Source: Pacificispira sp033344895
GTDB lineage: Bacteria > Pseudomonadota > Alphaproteobacteria > UBA8366 > Aestuariispiraceae
Length of the DNA stretch: 64,000 nucleotides
Direction: 5' to 3'
NCBI GenBank assembly: GCA_965229685.1
Contig: OZ245920.1
Location: forward strand, 372,001 to 436,000
Shown: piece by piece, positions 10,292 through 20,744 of the stretch
How positions within the stretch are numbered: position 1 is the first letter of the stretch
Layout: each line of letters starts with the position of its first letter
The notes under the pieces: model-generated
Told to the model about the DNA's origin: nothing
What the model saw: the letters and a program-made list of their open reading frames with translations, nothing else
Database searches by the model: none
Program-made: the position numbers and the translations under genes

Positions 10292-10357
10292 TCCGCCGAG
10301 AAATCATTGCGATGCGAGCATAGTGTCGCGGAACTGAAAAAAACCCGCTCGGCGGCG

Positions 10358-10386
10358 TTGATTCACGCGGGGTGCATCAGTATTGT
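10358..10386 (+). promoter_or_regulatory. Predicted sigma-70 promoter for glyQ
   Basis: TTGATT at 10358-10363 and TATTGT at 10381-10386 are separated by 17 bases, about 55 bases before the glyQ ATG. Spacing is ideal and the hexamers are near consensus. A CCGCCGAG (10293-10300) / CTCGGCGG (10348-10355) inverted repeat lies just upstream and may mark the 3' end of the previous transcript. Confidence 0.45.
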
Positions 10387-10441
10387 GCGCCGCACCGTAA
10401 ATCGGGGTCGCTCCCCGACCGCCAAGAGATGTCACCGGACG

Positions 10442-11317
10442 ATGACCCAATCGAAGCGCTCCGGCGCGAGCTTTCAGGACATCATTCTGACCCTGCACCG
10501 CTACTGGTCCGACCAGGGTTGTGTGATTTTGCAGCCTTATGACATGGAAGTGGGCGCCGGCACGTTCCACTGGGCAACGACGCTGCGGTCCCTGGGGTCG
10601 AAGCCTTGGAAGGCCGCCTATGTTCAGCCGTCGCGCCGCCCGACGGACGGCCGCTACGGCGAGAATCCGAACCGGCTGCAGCACTATTATCAGTATCAGG
10701 TGCTGATGAAGCCGTCGCCGGAGAACAGCCAGGAACTTTATCTCGGTTCCCTGAAGGCGATCGGCATCGACCCGATGGAGCACGACATCCGGTTCGTAGA
10801 GGACGATTGGGAAAGCCCGACCCTGGGCGCCTGGGGGCTGGGCTGGGAAGTCTGGTGCGACGGAATGGAAGTCAGTCAGTTCACCTATTTCCAGCAGGTG
10901 GGCGGCTTCGACTGCAATCCGGTCTCGACCGAACTGACCTACGGGCTGGAGCGTCTGGCCATGTATGTCCAGGGCGTGGAAAGCATCTACGACATCCGGT
11001 TCAGCGACACGATGACTTATCGCGATGTCTATCATCAGGCCGAGGTCGAGTATTCCAAACACAATTTCGAACTGGCCGACACGGACATGATCCTGCGCCA
11101 TTTCGAGGATGCCGAGGGCGAATGTGCCCGCCTGATTGAGGGGGGCGTTGCCCTGCCGGCCTATGATCAGTGTCTGAAGGCCAGCCATCTGTTCAACCTG
11201 CTTGATGCCCGCGGGGTGATTTCGGTCACCGAGCGTCAGGCCTATATCGGCCGCGTTCGCGCGCTGGCAAAGGCATGTGCCGAAGCCTGGCTGCGCAACG
11301 AAGGGGAGTTGGGGTGA
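10442..11317 (+). CDS. glyQ: Glycine-tRNA ligase alpha subunit
   Basis: Catalytic alpha subunit of the bacterial alpha2beta2 glycyl-tRNA synthetase, 291 residues, normal length. It starts MTQSKRSGASFQDIILTLHR and contains family landmarks such as DQGCVILQPYDMEVGAGTFH, YVQPSRRPTDGRYGENPNR and VGGFDCNPVSTELTYGLERL. The in-frame extension upstream of 10442 overlaps the predicted promoter and is not used. Its stop shares a base with the start of a 73-residue reading frame that separates it from glyS. Confidence 0.97.
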   Translation: MTQSKRSGASFQDIILTLHRYWSDQGCVILQPYDMEVGAGTFHWATTLRSLGSKPWKAAYVQPSRRPTDGRYGENPNRLQHYYQYQVLMKPSPENSQELYLGSLKAIGIDPMEHDIRFVEDDWESPTLGAWGLGWEVWCDGMEVSQFTYFQQVGGFDCNPVSTELTYGLERLAMYVQGVESIYDIRFSDTMTYRDVYHQAEVEYSKHNFELADTDMILRHFEDAEGECARLIEGGVALPAYDQCLKASHLFNLLDARGVISVTERQAYIGRVRALAKACAEAWLRNEGELG

Positions 11318-11538
11318 TGACCGAACAACTGACCTTGTGCCTGCGTGGTGGCGGTTCCGGCAATGGCTGGCGCAAGCTGCCCCTGTTCGTGGCGGCTCAG
11401 CGGCGTATGCCGCGCCATCAGACGGTGCTGCCGCTGACCGGCGGCGGTTCCGGGACCGGATATCGCACCCTGCCTCTGTTCAGGGCGGCGAACGACGCGC
11501 TGCCGATGGATTGCCAGTCCGAGGCCTGCAATGGCTGA
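11317..11538 (+). CDS. 73-residue repeat microprotein between glyQ and glyS
   Basis: An unrecognised small protein that overlaps the glyQ stop by one base (TGATG) and the glyS start by eight bases, giving an uninterrupted glyQ-orf-glyS translation unit. It consists of two copies of a roughly 28-residue unit with the core GGGSG-[NT]-G-[WY]-R-[KT]-LPLF-x-AA. The two copies differ at many third codon positions (for example GGTGGCGGTTCC against GGCGGCGGTTCC), which supports selection on the protein. There is no signal peptide, membrane segment or Cys pair. A coupling peptide for GlyS translation or a small GlyRS partner is possible; neither is shown. Confidence 0.6.
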   Translation: MTEQLTLCLRGGGSGNGWRKLPLFVAAQRRMPRHQTVLPLTGGGSGTGYRTLPLFRAANDALPMDCQSEACNG

Positions 11539-13630
11539 GCTGCTTCTCGAACTGTTCAGCGAGGAAATTCCCGCGCGCATGCAGCGTCAGGCGGCGGAGG
11601 ATTTCAGGCGGCTGATAACCGATGGTCTGGCCAAGGCGAATCTGAAATTTGACAGTGCCCGCTGCTTCTGGACGCCGCGCCGTCTCGCCCTTGTGGTCGA
11701 CGGGCTGCCGACCAGTCAGCCGGATGTGCGTGAGGAGAAGAAGGGGCCGAAGGTCGGTGCGCCGGACCAGGCGGTGCAGGGCTTTCTGCGCTCCGCCGGT
11801 CTGGACAGCCTCGATCAATGCGAACAGCGGGACACGCCGAAGGGCGCAGTCTGGTTTGCGGTGATCGAGAAGAAGGGCGGCGCAACCGCCGACATCCTGC
11901 CGGAAATCGTCGACACTGCGATTCGGGCGCTGCCCTGGGCGAAGAGCATGCGTTTCGCGACGCAGCAGTTCCGTTGGGTGCGGCCGCTTCATCGCATCAT
12001 GGCCGTGTTCGGCGGCGAGCCGTTGAAGGGGGCCTTCGATCTGGGCGGGGTCGTCGTGGATTATGCCGCGGTTTCATCGGGCCATCGCTTCCTGTCGCCG
12101 GAGCCGTTCACGGTCGTCAATTTCAGCGACTATGCTCAGAAACTGCGTGACGCCCATGTCATCCTCGACCCGGAAGAACGCCGCCAGAAGATTGCGGACG
12201 ATCTGCGCGCCGCCGCTGATCGGGAAGGGCTTTCGGTCAAGGAAGACCCGGCGCTGCTGGATGAGGTCACCAATCTGGTCGAGTGGCCGGTCGCGCTGAT
12301 CGGAAAAATCGACGACGCGTTCATGGAAGTGCCGCCGGAGGTTCTGTCGACCTCGATGCGAGCGCATCAGAAGTACTTCTCGCTGCAGCGGCCGGACGGC
12401 ACCATGGCGCCGCGCTTTGCGGTCATCGCCAATATGGCGGCGGAGGATGGCGGCGCGCATATCCGCGCCGGGAACGAGCGTGTCCTGCGCGCGCGTCTGG
12501 CCGATGCCAAATTCTTCTGGGATCAGGATCGCGCGACGAAGCTGGAGGACCGGCTGGCGGCGCTGGAGAAAGTGGTTTTCCACGCCAAGCTGGGCACTGT
12601 TGCGGATCGGGTAGAGCGGCTGGCGAATACCGCCGACGTGCTGTCCCAGTACGTTCCCAACTGTGACAGCAACGACGCCCGCCGTGCCGCGCGCCTTGCC
12701 AAGGCGGATCTGACCACCGAGATGGTCGGAGAGTTCCCGGAACTGCAGGGCATCATGGGCCGATACTACGCCCTGCATCAGAACGAGTCGCAGGCCGTCG
12801 CCGACGCGATTGCTCAGCATTATTCGCCCGCCGGGCCGAACGATTCCTGTCCAACCGCCCCGGTTTCGGTCGCGGTCGCACTGGCGGAGAAGATCGATAC
12901 GCTGGTCGGGTTCTGGCTGATCGATGAGAAACCGACGGGATCGAAGGACCCGTTCGCCCTGCGCCGCGCCGCGTTGGGCGTCATTCGTTTGGTCCTGGAA
13001 AACGGCGTGCGTATGTCGCTGACCCATGTCGCGGCGGAGGCCGCCGGCCTTTATGGCGAGCAGGGCAAGGTCTCCGTCGATGTGCGCGATCTGCCGACGA
13101 TCACGTCCGACCTTCTGTCCTTCTTTGCCGACAGACTGCGTGTTCATCTGAAGGATGAGGGCGTTTCGCATGATCTCATTCAGGCGCTTTTCGCGCTGGG
13201 GGATGAGGATGATCTGGTCCGCCTGGTGGCGCGTGTGCATGCGCTGCGCACCTTCCTGGACAGTGATGATGGCGCGAATCTGCTGACCGCCTATCGCCGT
13301 GCCGCAAACATTCTGCGCGCCGAGGAAAAGAAGGACGGTATGGAGTACAAGGGGCGCCCCGATGCGTCGCTGTTCGCGCTGGACGAGGAAAAGGCGCTGG
13401 CGGACGCGCTGGAGACGGCATCCGCTGAATCCGCCGCCGCCATCGAGACAGAAAACTTCGCCGCGGCGATGACCGCCCTTGCGGGGCTGCGCCAGCCGGT
13501 AGACGCATTTTTCGACCAGGTCACGGTGAATGCCGACGATCCGGCGTTGAGGAAGAACCGCCTGGTGCTGTTGGCACGCATCCGCGCGGTTATGGGGCAA
13601 CTGGCCGATTTCGGTCAGATCGAGGGATAG
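11531..13630 (+). CDS. glyS: Glycine-tRNA ligase beta subunit
   Basis: Beta subunit of the tetrameric glycyl-tRNA synthetase, 699 residues, the usual size, needed for tRNA binding and activity. It begins MAELLLELFSEEIPARMQRQ, carries the HD-like central region (HAKLGTVADRVERLANTA), the KADLTTEMVGEFPELQG motif and LREAIL-type C-terminal anticodon-binding segments (DPFALRRAALGVIRLVLENG). It overlaps the preceding microprotein by eight bases. Essential for protein synthesis. Confidence 0.97.
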   Translation: MAELLLELFSEEIPARMQRQAAEDFRRLITDGLAKANLKFDSARCFWTPRRLALVVDGLPTSQPDVREEKKGPKVGAPDQAVQGFLRSAGLDSLDQCEQRDTPKGAVWFAVIEKKGGATADILPEIVDTAIRALPWAKSMRFATQQFRWVRPLHRIMAVFGGEPLKGAFDLGGVVVDYAAVSSGHRFLSPEPFTVVNFSDYAQKLRDAHVILDPEERRQKIADDLRAAADREGLSVKEDPALLDEVTNLVEWPVALIGKIDDAFMEVPPEVLSTSMRAHQKYFSLQRPDGTMAPRFAVIANMAAEDGGAHIRAGNERVLRARLADAKFFWDQDRATKLEDRLAALEKVVFHAKLGTVADRVERLANTADVLSQYVPNCDSNDARRAARLAKADLTTEMVGEFPELQGIMGRYYALHQNESQAVADAIAQHYSPAGPNDSCPTAPVSVAVALAEKIDTLVGFWLIDEKPTGSKDPFALRRAALGVIRLVLENGVRMSLTHVAAEAAGLYGEQGKVSVDVRDLPTITSDLLSFFADRLRVHLKDEGVSHDLIQALFALGDEDDLVRLVARVHALRTFLDSDDGANLLTAYRRAANILRAEEKKDGMEYKGRPDASLFALDEEKALADALETASAESAAAIETENFAAAMTALAGLRQPVDAFFDQVTVNADDPALRKNRLVLLARIRAVMGQLADFGQIEG

Positions 13631-13680
13631 GGGGCGGTACTCAATCGTCCCCCACCAGACAATAAGGGTTGGAAGAGACG

Positions 13681-16350
13681 ATGACCAAATGGGTCTACGG
13701 ATTCGGTAACGGTACGGCCGAGGGTGCGCGCGAGATGCGCAATCTTCTTGGCGGCAAGGGCGCCAACCTGGCGGAAATGTCTAATATCGGGCTGCCCGTG
13801 CCGCCCGGCTTCACGATCTCGACCGAAGTCTGCACCCATTATTACGACAACGGCAAACAGTACCCCACCGAACTGGATTCCCAGGTCGCGAACGGCCTTA
13901 CCGCCATTGAGAAGATCGTCGGTGCCAAGTTCGGTGACGAAAAGAATCCGCTGCTTGTTTCTGTCCGATCCGGCGCGCGGGTATCGATGCCCGGCATGAT
14001 GGACACGGTCCTCAATCTCGGCCTGAACGACATCACCGTGGAGGGCCTCGCCGAACAGTCCGGCGACCGCCGTTTCGCCCTCGACAGTTACCGCCGCTTC
14101 ATCCAGATGTACGGCAATGTCGTCCTGGGCGTGGAACATTTCCTGTTCGAAGAGAAGTTGGAAGACCTGAAGGACGAAACCGGCGCGGTGCTGGACACCG
14201 ACCTGACGGCCGATCACCTGGCAACCCTGATCGAGCACTACAAGGAGATTGTCCGCGAAGAGCTCGACCAGCCCTTCCCGCAGGACCCGCAGGAGCAGTT
14301 GTGGGGCGCGATCGGTGCCGTGTTCAATTCCTGGCAGACGCCGCGCGCGATCACCTATCGCAAGCTGCATGACATTCCCGAAGCCTGGGGCACGGCGGTC
14401 AACGTCCAGGCCATGGTCTTCGGCAATATGGGAAATGACTGCGCGACCGGTGTCGCCTTCACCCGCGACCCGTCAACCGGCGAGAACACCTTCTACGGCG
14501 AGTACCTGGTCAATGCGCAGGGTGAGGATGTCGTCGCCGGCATTCGCACGCCCCAGCACCTGACTATCGCCGGCAAGCAGGCCCAAGGGTCCGATCTGCC
14601 GGCCATGGAAGAGGTCATGCCCGTCGTCTTCCAGCAATTGTGCGAGGTCCGCACCCTGCTGGAAAACCATTACCGCGACATGCAGGACATCGAATTCACC
14701 GTCCAGAAGGACAAGCTGTACATGCTGCAGACCCGGTCGGGTAAGCGCACCAGCCAGGCCGCTATCCGGATCGCCTGCGAGATGGTCGATGAGGGCCTGA
14801 TCGACAGCAAGACCGCCGTGATGCGGGTCGAACCGCAATCGCTGGATCAGATCCTGCATCCGCGGCTGGACCCGAACGCCAAGCGCGACGTCATCTCGAA
14901 GGGTCTTCCGGCATCGCCGGGCGCGGCATCGGGCATCATCGTTTTTTCCGCTGACGAGGCCGAGAAGCGTGCTCAAAACGGCGAAAGGGTCATGCTGGTC
15001 CGCATCGAAACTTCGCCGGAAGATATCCACGGCATGCATGCGGCGGAGGGCATCCTGACCACCCGCGGCGGGATGACCAGCCACGCTGCCGTGGTGGCGC
15101 GCGGCATGGGTCGGGCTTGTGTTGCCGGGGCCGGGGATATCCGCATCGACTACAAGGCGGCGACCTTCACCGTGCGCGGCACCACCCTGAATGAGGGCGA
15201 CTGGATCACCATCGACGGATCGACCGGTGAGATCATGAAGGGCCGCGTGCCGACGGTTCAGCCGGAACTGTCCGGTGATTTCGCGCGGATCATGGAATGG
15301 GCCGACGCCCATCGCCGCATGACGGTCCGCGCCAATGCCGAAACGCCGGAAGATGTCGCAACGGCCCGTCAGTTCGGCGCGCTGGGTATCGGGCTGTGCC
15401 GGACGGAGCACATGTTCTTCGACGGCGACCGCATTCTGGCGGTTCGAGAAATGATCCTGGCCTCGGACGAGGAAGGTCGCCGCGCCGCGCTGGCCAAAAT
15501 CCTGCCGATGCAGCGAGGCGACTTCGAAGAAATCTTCAACATCATGAAGGGCCTTCCGGTCACGATCCGTCTGCTGGATCCCCCGCTGCACGAATTCCTG
15601 CCGCGTGAGAAGGCGGAGTTCGAGGAGATCGCCGCCGATCTGGGCGTCGATGTCGACAAGATTCAGGGCCGGGCCGCGCAGCTGCACGAATCCAACCCGA
15701 TGCTGGGCCATCGCGGTTGCCGGCTGCTGAACAGCTATCCGGAGATCTGCGAGATGCAGGCCCGGGCGATCTTCGAAGCGGCCGTCGCGGTCGAAAAGAA
15801 GACCGGCGAGGCGGTTCTGTGTGAAGTCATGGTGCCACTGGTTTCCGTGAAAAAGGAACTGGACCTGTTGCGCGCCGTGATTGATCAGACGGCGAAGGCG
15901 GTCGAAGCGGAAACGGGGACGGCGCCGAAATACACGGTCGGCACCATGATCGAACTGCCGCGCGCTGCCCTGCGGGCGGAGGAAATCGCGGAGTCGGCCG
16001 AGTTCTTCTCCTTCGGCACGAACGACCTGACACAGACGACCTTCGGCCTCAGCCGCGACGATAGCGCCAATTTCCTGACCGATTACGAACGTCGCGGCAT
16101 TCTGGAGCATGACCCGTTCCAGACCCTCGACCGGGACGGCGTCGGGGAGCTGATCGGAATCGCAGCCGTGCGTGGCCGCAAGACCCGGGAAGGCATCAAG
16201 CTGGGAATCTGCGGCGAGCACGGCGGTGATCCGGCGTCCATCGCCTTCTGCGAAGGTCTGGGTCTGGATTACGTCTCGTGCAGCCCGTTCCGCGTGCCCA
16301 TCGCCCGGCTGGCGGCGGCTCAGGCGGCTATCGAGGCGGCGGAAGGCTAG
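13681..16350 (+). CDS. ppdK: Pyruvate, phosphate dikinase
   Basis: 889-residue enzyme that interconverts pyruvate, ATP and phosphate with phosphoenolpyruvate, AMP and diphosphate at the entry to gluconeogenesis. Order of domains: N-terminal ATP-grasp (MRNLLGGKGANLAEM near residue 20), swivelling phosphohistidine domain (GGMTSHAAVVARGMGRACVAG near residue 463) and C-terminal TIM-barrel (LCRTEHMFF, GICGEHGGDP). ATG 13681 is preferred to a TTG four codons upstream because GGAAGAG lies at the right distance. It follows glyS by 50 bases, an order often seen in alphaproteobacteria. Confidence 0.97.
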   Translation: MTKWVYGFGNGTAEGAREMRNLLGGKGANLAEMSNIGLPVPPGFTISTEVCTHYYDNGKQYPTELDSQVANGLTAIEKIVGAKFGDEKNPLLVSVRSGARVSMPGMMDTVLNLGLNDITVEGLAEQSGDRRFALDSYRRFIQMYGNVVLGVEHFLFEEKLEDLKDETGAVLDTDLTADHLATLIEHYKEIVREELDQPFPQDPQEQLWGAIGAVFNSWQTPRAITYRKLHDIPEAWGTAVNVQAMVFGNMGNDCATGVAFTRDPSTGENTFYGEYLVNAQGEDVVAGIRTPQHLTIAGKQAQGSDLPAMEEVMPVVFQQLCEVRTLLENHYRDMQDIEFTVQKDKLYMLQTRSGKRTSQAAIRIACEMVDEGLIDSKTAVMRVEPQSLDQILHPRLDPNAKRDVISKGLPASPGAASGIIVFSADEAEKRAQNGERVMLVRIETSPEDIHGMHAAEGILTTRGGMTSHAAVVARGMGRACVAGAGDIRIDYKAATFTVRGTTLNEGDWITIDGSTGEIMKGRVPTVQPELSGDFARIMEWADAHRRMTVRANAETPEDVATARQFGALGIGLCRTEHMFFDGDRILAVREMILASDEEGRRAALAKILPMQRGDFEEIFNIMKGLPVTIRLLDPPLHEFLPREKAEFEEIAADLGVDVDKIQGRAAQLHESNPMLGHRGCRLLNSYPEICEMQARAIFEAAVAVEKKTGEAVLCEVMVPLVSVKKELDLLRAVIDQTAKAVEAETGTAPKYTVGTMIELPRAALRAEEIAESAEFFSFGTNDLTQTTFGLSRDDSANFLTDYERRGILEHDPFQTLDRDGVGELIGIAAVRGRKTREGIKLGICGEHGGDPASIAFCEGLGLDYVSCSPFRVPIARLAAAQAAIEAAEG

Positions 16351-16384
16351 AACGCATCCTGCTGGGGCAAATCAGCGACAGCCG

Positions 16385-17896
<1,512 letters not shown>

Positions 17897-17986
17897 CAAT
17901 TTCTGCCCCCGGGGAAGGCGATCCACCACCCTAGGAAGAGACTCTAGCGAAATCCGTGCAATCCGCCAATTCCGGATGTGGGTACG

Positions 17987-18868
17987 TCAGGCACCGTTCC
18001 GGCGCATCAGTTCCAGGAAAACCGCACTCTGGTCCTTGTCGCCGTCCCCGTTCGCGACGGTGTCCTCATAAAGACCGGTCGTGACGCCGGATACGGGCAG
18101 GTCCAGTCCCAGGGTTGATGCGAAGGCCATTGCCGTCCGCAGATCCTTCAACTGATACTTCGAGAAGCCGCCCGGCGCCCAGTTCCCTTCGCACATGCGC
18201 AATCCATGTTGCTGCAGGATCGTTGAATCCGCGAACCCGCCCAGCAACGCCTGACGCACTGCGGCTGGGTCGGCGCCGCCACGCTGGGCAAAGATCAGGG
18301 CCTCCGCCACCGTGGCAAGCGTGTTGCCGACGATGATTTGGTTTGCCAGCTTGGCCAGTTGTCCGGCGCCGGCAGCCCCCACCAGCGTCGGGCGGCCCAT
18401 GGCCTCGAAGGCCGGCCGCAGAGCTTCGAAATCCTCTTCCCGGCCGCCGGCCATGATCGCGAGGGTTGCTTCCATCGCGCCCTTCTCGCCGCCTGAAACC
18501 GGGGCGTCCAGATAGCCGATACCGCGTGCCGCCGCCCGTTCCGCCTGATCGCGGGCCGTTTCGACCGGGATGGACGACATCACGACCAGTCGACTGCCGG
18601 CTCTCATCGCCGGGAGGACCGGGGCGCCGTGATCACCCTGATCGTTCAACACATGATCACAGGTCGGGCCGTCGCTTAGCATCACGATGACCAGATCGGC
18701 CTTCCGCGCAGCCTCGGCGGCCGTTTCGGCGACGATAACGCCATCGGTCTTCAAGGCGTCCGATTTGCTGCGACTTCTGTTCCAGGCGGTGACGGTGAAG
18801 CCGTTCCTGACCAGGTTCCGTGCCATGGGCGCGCCCATGATGCCGGTGCCGATGAATGCAATCTGCAT
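17987..18868 (-). CDS. NAD(P)-dependent beta-hydroxyacid dehydrogenase (GlxR/MmsB type)
   Basis: 293 residues, the length of 3-hydroxyisobutyrate and tartronate-semialdehyde reductases. The N-terminal Rossmann motif is FIGTGIMGAPMARNL, the substrate loop is DAPVSGGEKGA (near 121-131), and the catalytic lysine is in KLANQIIVGNT (near 170). It is transcribed divergently from a ThDP enzyme that resembles glyoxylate carboligase and other acetolactate synthase relatives; a tartronate semialdehyde pathway would join the two, but this is inference. 2-Hydroxy-3-oxopropionate reductase and 3-hydroxyisobutyrate dehydrogenase are both possible. Confidence 0.88.
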   Translation of the reverse strand: MQIAFIGTGIMGAPMARNLVRNGFTVTAWNRSRSKSDALKTDGVIVAETAAEAARKADLVIVMLSDGPTCDHVLNDQGDHGAPVLPAMRAGSRLVVMSSIPVETARDQAERAAARGIGYLDAPVSGGEKGAMEATLAIMAGGREEDFEALRPAFEAMGRPTLVGAAGAGQLAKLANQIIVGNTLATVAEALIFAQRGGADPAAVRQALLGGFADSTILQQHGLRMCEGNWAPGGFSKYQLKDLRTAMAFASTLGLDLPVSGVTTGLYEDTVANGDGDKDQSAVFLELMRRNGA

Positions 18869-19067
18869 CGTTTAGACCATCCGTTTCGTCGTTCTGTGTC
18901 GTGTGGCGGGGACTGTGCGGCGATCGGGCATGTTTTTCCAGCCCCATTGCGGAGGCTGTTCCAAGGCATTTTCCGGCAGGCCGTCACAGCGCTTGCGAAG
19001 CCCCGCAGGGCGTGACTAGTCTGCGCGAACCAACACATATGACCATCAATCGAAGGAATGACGCGAA

Positions 19068-20744
19068 ATGACTTCCGCGGCGCGAGGTGACTCTCGGCAC
19101 GGTGGCCGGATATTGGCCGACCAATTGAAAATTCAGGGCTGCGACCGGGTCTTCCTCGTGCCAGGAGAGAGCTATCTGGCAGTGCTGGACGGCCTGTATG
19201 ATGTGCCGGAAATCCAGCCTGTGGTCTGTCGGCAGGAAGGCGGCGCGGCGATGATGGCCGATGCCTACGGTAAACTGACCGGCCGTCCCGGGATCTGCTT
19301 CGTAACCCGCGGGCCGGGCGCGACCAATGCCTCGGCCGGGGTCCATATCGCCTTCCAGGATTCGACGCCGATGATCCTGTTCATCGGCCAGGTCGGCCGC
19401 GACATGGTCGATCGGGAGGCGTTTCAGGAGGTTGATTATCGTCAGATGTTCGCGCCGCTGGCCAAATGGGCGGCGCAGATCGACAGCGTTGAGCGCATCC
19501 CCGAGTACATCAGCCACGCCTATCATGTCGCGATGTCGGGCCGACCGGGACCGGTCGTCCTGGCACTGCCGGAAGACATGCTCACGGAAGTGGCCGAAGT
19601 CGCGGATGCCAAACCCGCCAATCCCGGATATGCCAAGCCGAATGCCGACGACATGGCGGCCTTTGCCGACATGCTGGCACAGGCCGAACGGCCGATGATG
19701 GTCCTGGGAGGCCCGGGCTGGAGCGATGACGCCCGCAAGTCGGCGGAAGCGTTCAGCAGCCGCACCGGCCTTCCGGTTTGTACCTCGTTCCGGGCTCAGG
19801 ATTACTTCGACAACGATCATGCGCATTACGCCGGACATAGCGGCATCGGGCCCATTCCCAGCCTCGGCGAGGCGATCCGCGAGGCGGATCTGCTGATCGT
19901 TGTCGGCGCGCGGATGGGGGAAATGACCTCCGGCGGCTATACGCAGATGGCGATTCCCAACCCGCAGCAGACGCTGATTCACGTTCACCCGGACGGATCG
20001 GAACTGGGGCGTGTCTATCGTCCGGACCTTGCGATTGTCGCGTCGACATCGGCCTTTGCAGCGGCCCTGGATCAGGTCGAACTGTCCGGTGCCCGGCTGG
20101 ATCCGACACGCACCGCGGCGTTGAACAAGGGATATCGCGACAGCCTGACGCCCCTGCCGACACCGGGCGACGTCCGGATGGAAGATGTTCTGGCGCATGT
20201 CGCCGACACTCTGCCGCCGGACGCAATTGTCACCAATGGCGCCGGGAACTACGCCGGCTGGGTGCATCGCTATTACCGGTTCCGTACCTACCGGACGCAG
20301 TTGGCACCGACTTCCGGCTCCATGGGATACGGGATGCCCGCCGCTGTCGCGGCCAAGCTGACTGCACCGGATCGTGAAGTCATCTGCTTCGCGGGCGACG
20401 GCTGCTTCATGATGCACGGTCAGGAATTGTCCACGGCGGCGCGACATGACCTGGATCTGACGGTGATCGTCTCGAACAACGGCACCTACGGAACCATCCG
20501 CATGCATCAGGAGCGGGAATACCCGAACCGAGTGTCCGGAACGGACCTCAGCAACCCCAATTTTGCCAAGCTGGCGGAGGCATACGGGGCGCTGGGCATC
20601 CGCGTCGAAAAGTCGGAGGACTTTCCGGATGCCTTCGCGAAGGCGCGGGCGCATAAGGGGCCGGCCCTGATCGAACTGATGACTTCTGCGGAAGCGATTT
20701 CGGTCTCCACAACGATCACCAAACTGCGCGAGCGCGCGAAATGA
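19068..20744 (+). CDS. Thiamine-diphosphate-dependent enzyme, acetolactate-synthase-like
   Basis: 558 residues with the three-domain ThDP fold. The catalytic glutamate is in CRQEGGAAMMADAYGKLTGRP near residue 57, and the cofactor motif starts at CFAGDGCFMMHG and ends at NNGTYG near residue 465. It lacks a partner regulatory subunit gene and is coupled by an ATGA overlap to an FAD oxidoreductase. This suggests a catabolic role, such as a 2-oxoacid decarboxylase or carboligase, rather than branched-chain amino acid synthesis. The reaction is not assignable from sequence alone. Confidence 0.85.
   Translation: MTSAARGDSRHGGRILADQLKIQGCDRVFLVPGESYLAVLDGLYDVPEIQPVVCRQEGGAAMMADAYGKLTGRPGICFVTRGPGATNASAGVHIAFQDSTPMILFIGQVGRDMVDREAFQEVDYRQMFAPLAKWAAQIDSVERIPEYISHAYHVAMSGRPGPVVLALPEDMLTEVAEVADAKPANPGYAKPNADDMAAFADMLAQAERPMMVLGGPGWSDDARKSAEAFSSRTGLPVCTSFRAQDYFDNDHAHYAGHSGIGPIPSLGEAIREADLLIVVGARMGEMTSGGYTQMAIPNPQQTLIHVHPDGSELGRVYRPDLAIVASTSAFAAALDQVELSGARLDPTRTAALNKGYRDSLTPLPTPGDVRMEDVLAHVADTLPPDAIVTNGAGNYAGWVHRYYRFRTYRTQLAPTSGSMGYGMPAAVAAKLTAPDREVICFAGDGCFMMHGQELSTAARHDLDLTVIVSNNGTYGTIRMHQEREYPNRVSGTDLSNPNFAKLAEAYGALGIRVEKSEDFPDAFAKARAHKGPALIELMTSAEAISVSTTITKLRERAK

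Noticed and set aside
10293..10441. Glycine riboswitch or T-box in the glyQ leader
   Set aside because: Only an eight-base inverted repeat and a promoter are seen; no tandem aptamer or specifier/antiterminator pattern was recognised.
11242..11580. Minus-strand reading frame over the glyQ-glyS junction
   Set aside because: The plus-strand 73-residue frame is coupled to both neighbours and carries an internal repeat with mostly third-position changes; the minus-strand frame has neither.
12074..13600. 508-codon open frame antisense to glyS
   Set aside because: Shadow of glyS; low-complexity, no recognisable domain.
14473..16221. 582-codon open frame antisense to ppdK
   Set aside because: Shadow of a fully matched pyruvate phosphate dikinase; Arg/His-rich composition and no ribosome site.
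18984..20654. 556-codon open frame antisense to the ThDP enzyme
   Set aside because: The sense strand shows the catalytic Glu and the GDG cofactor motif; the antisense product is Arg/His-rich.
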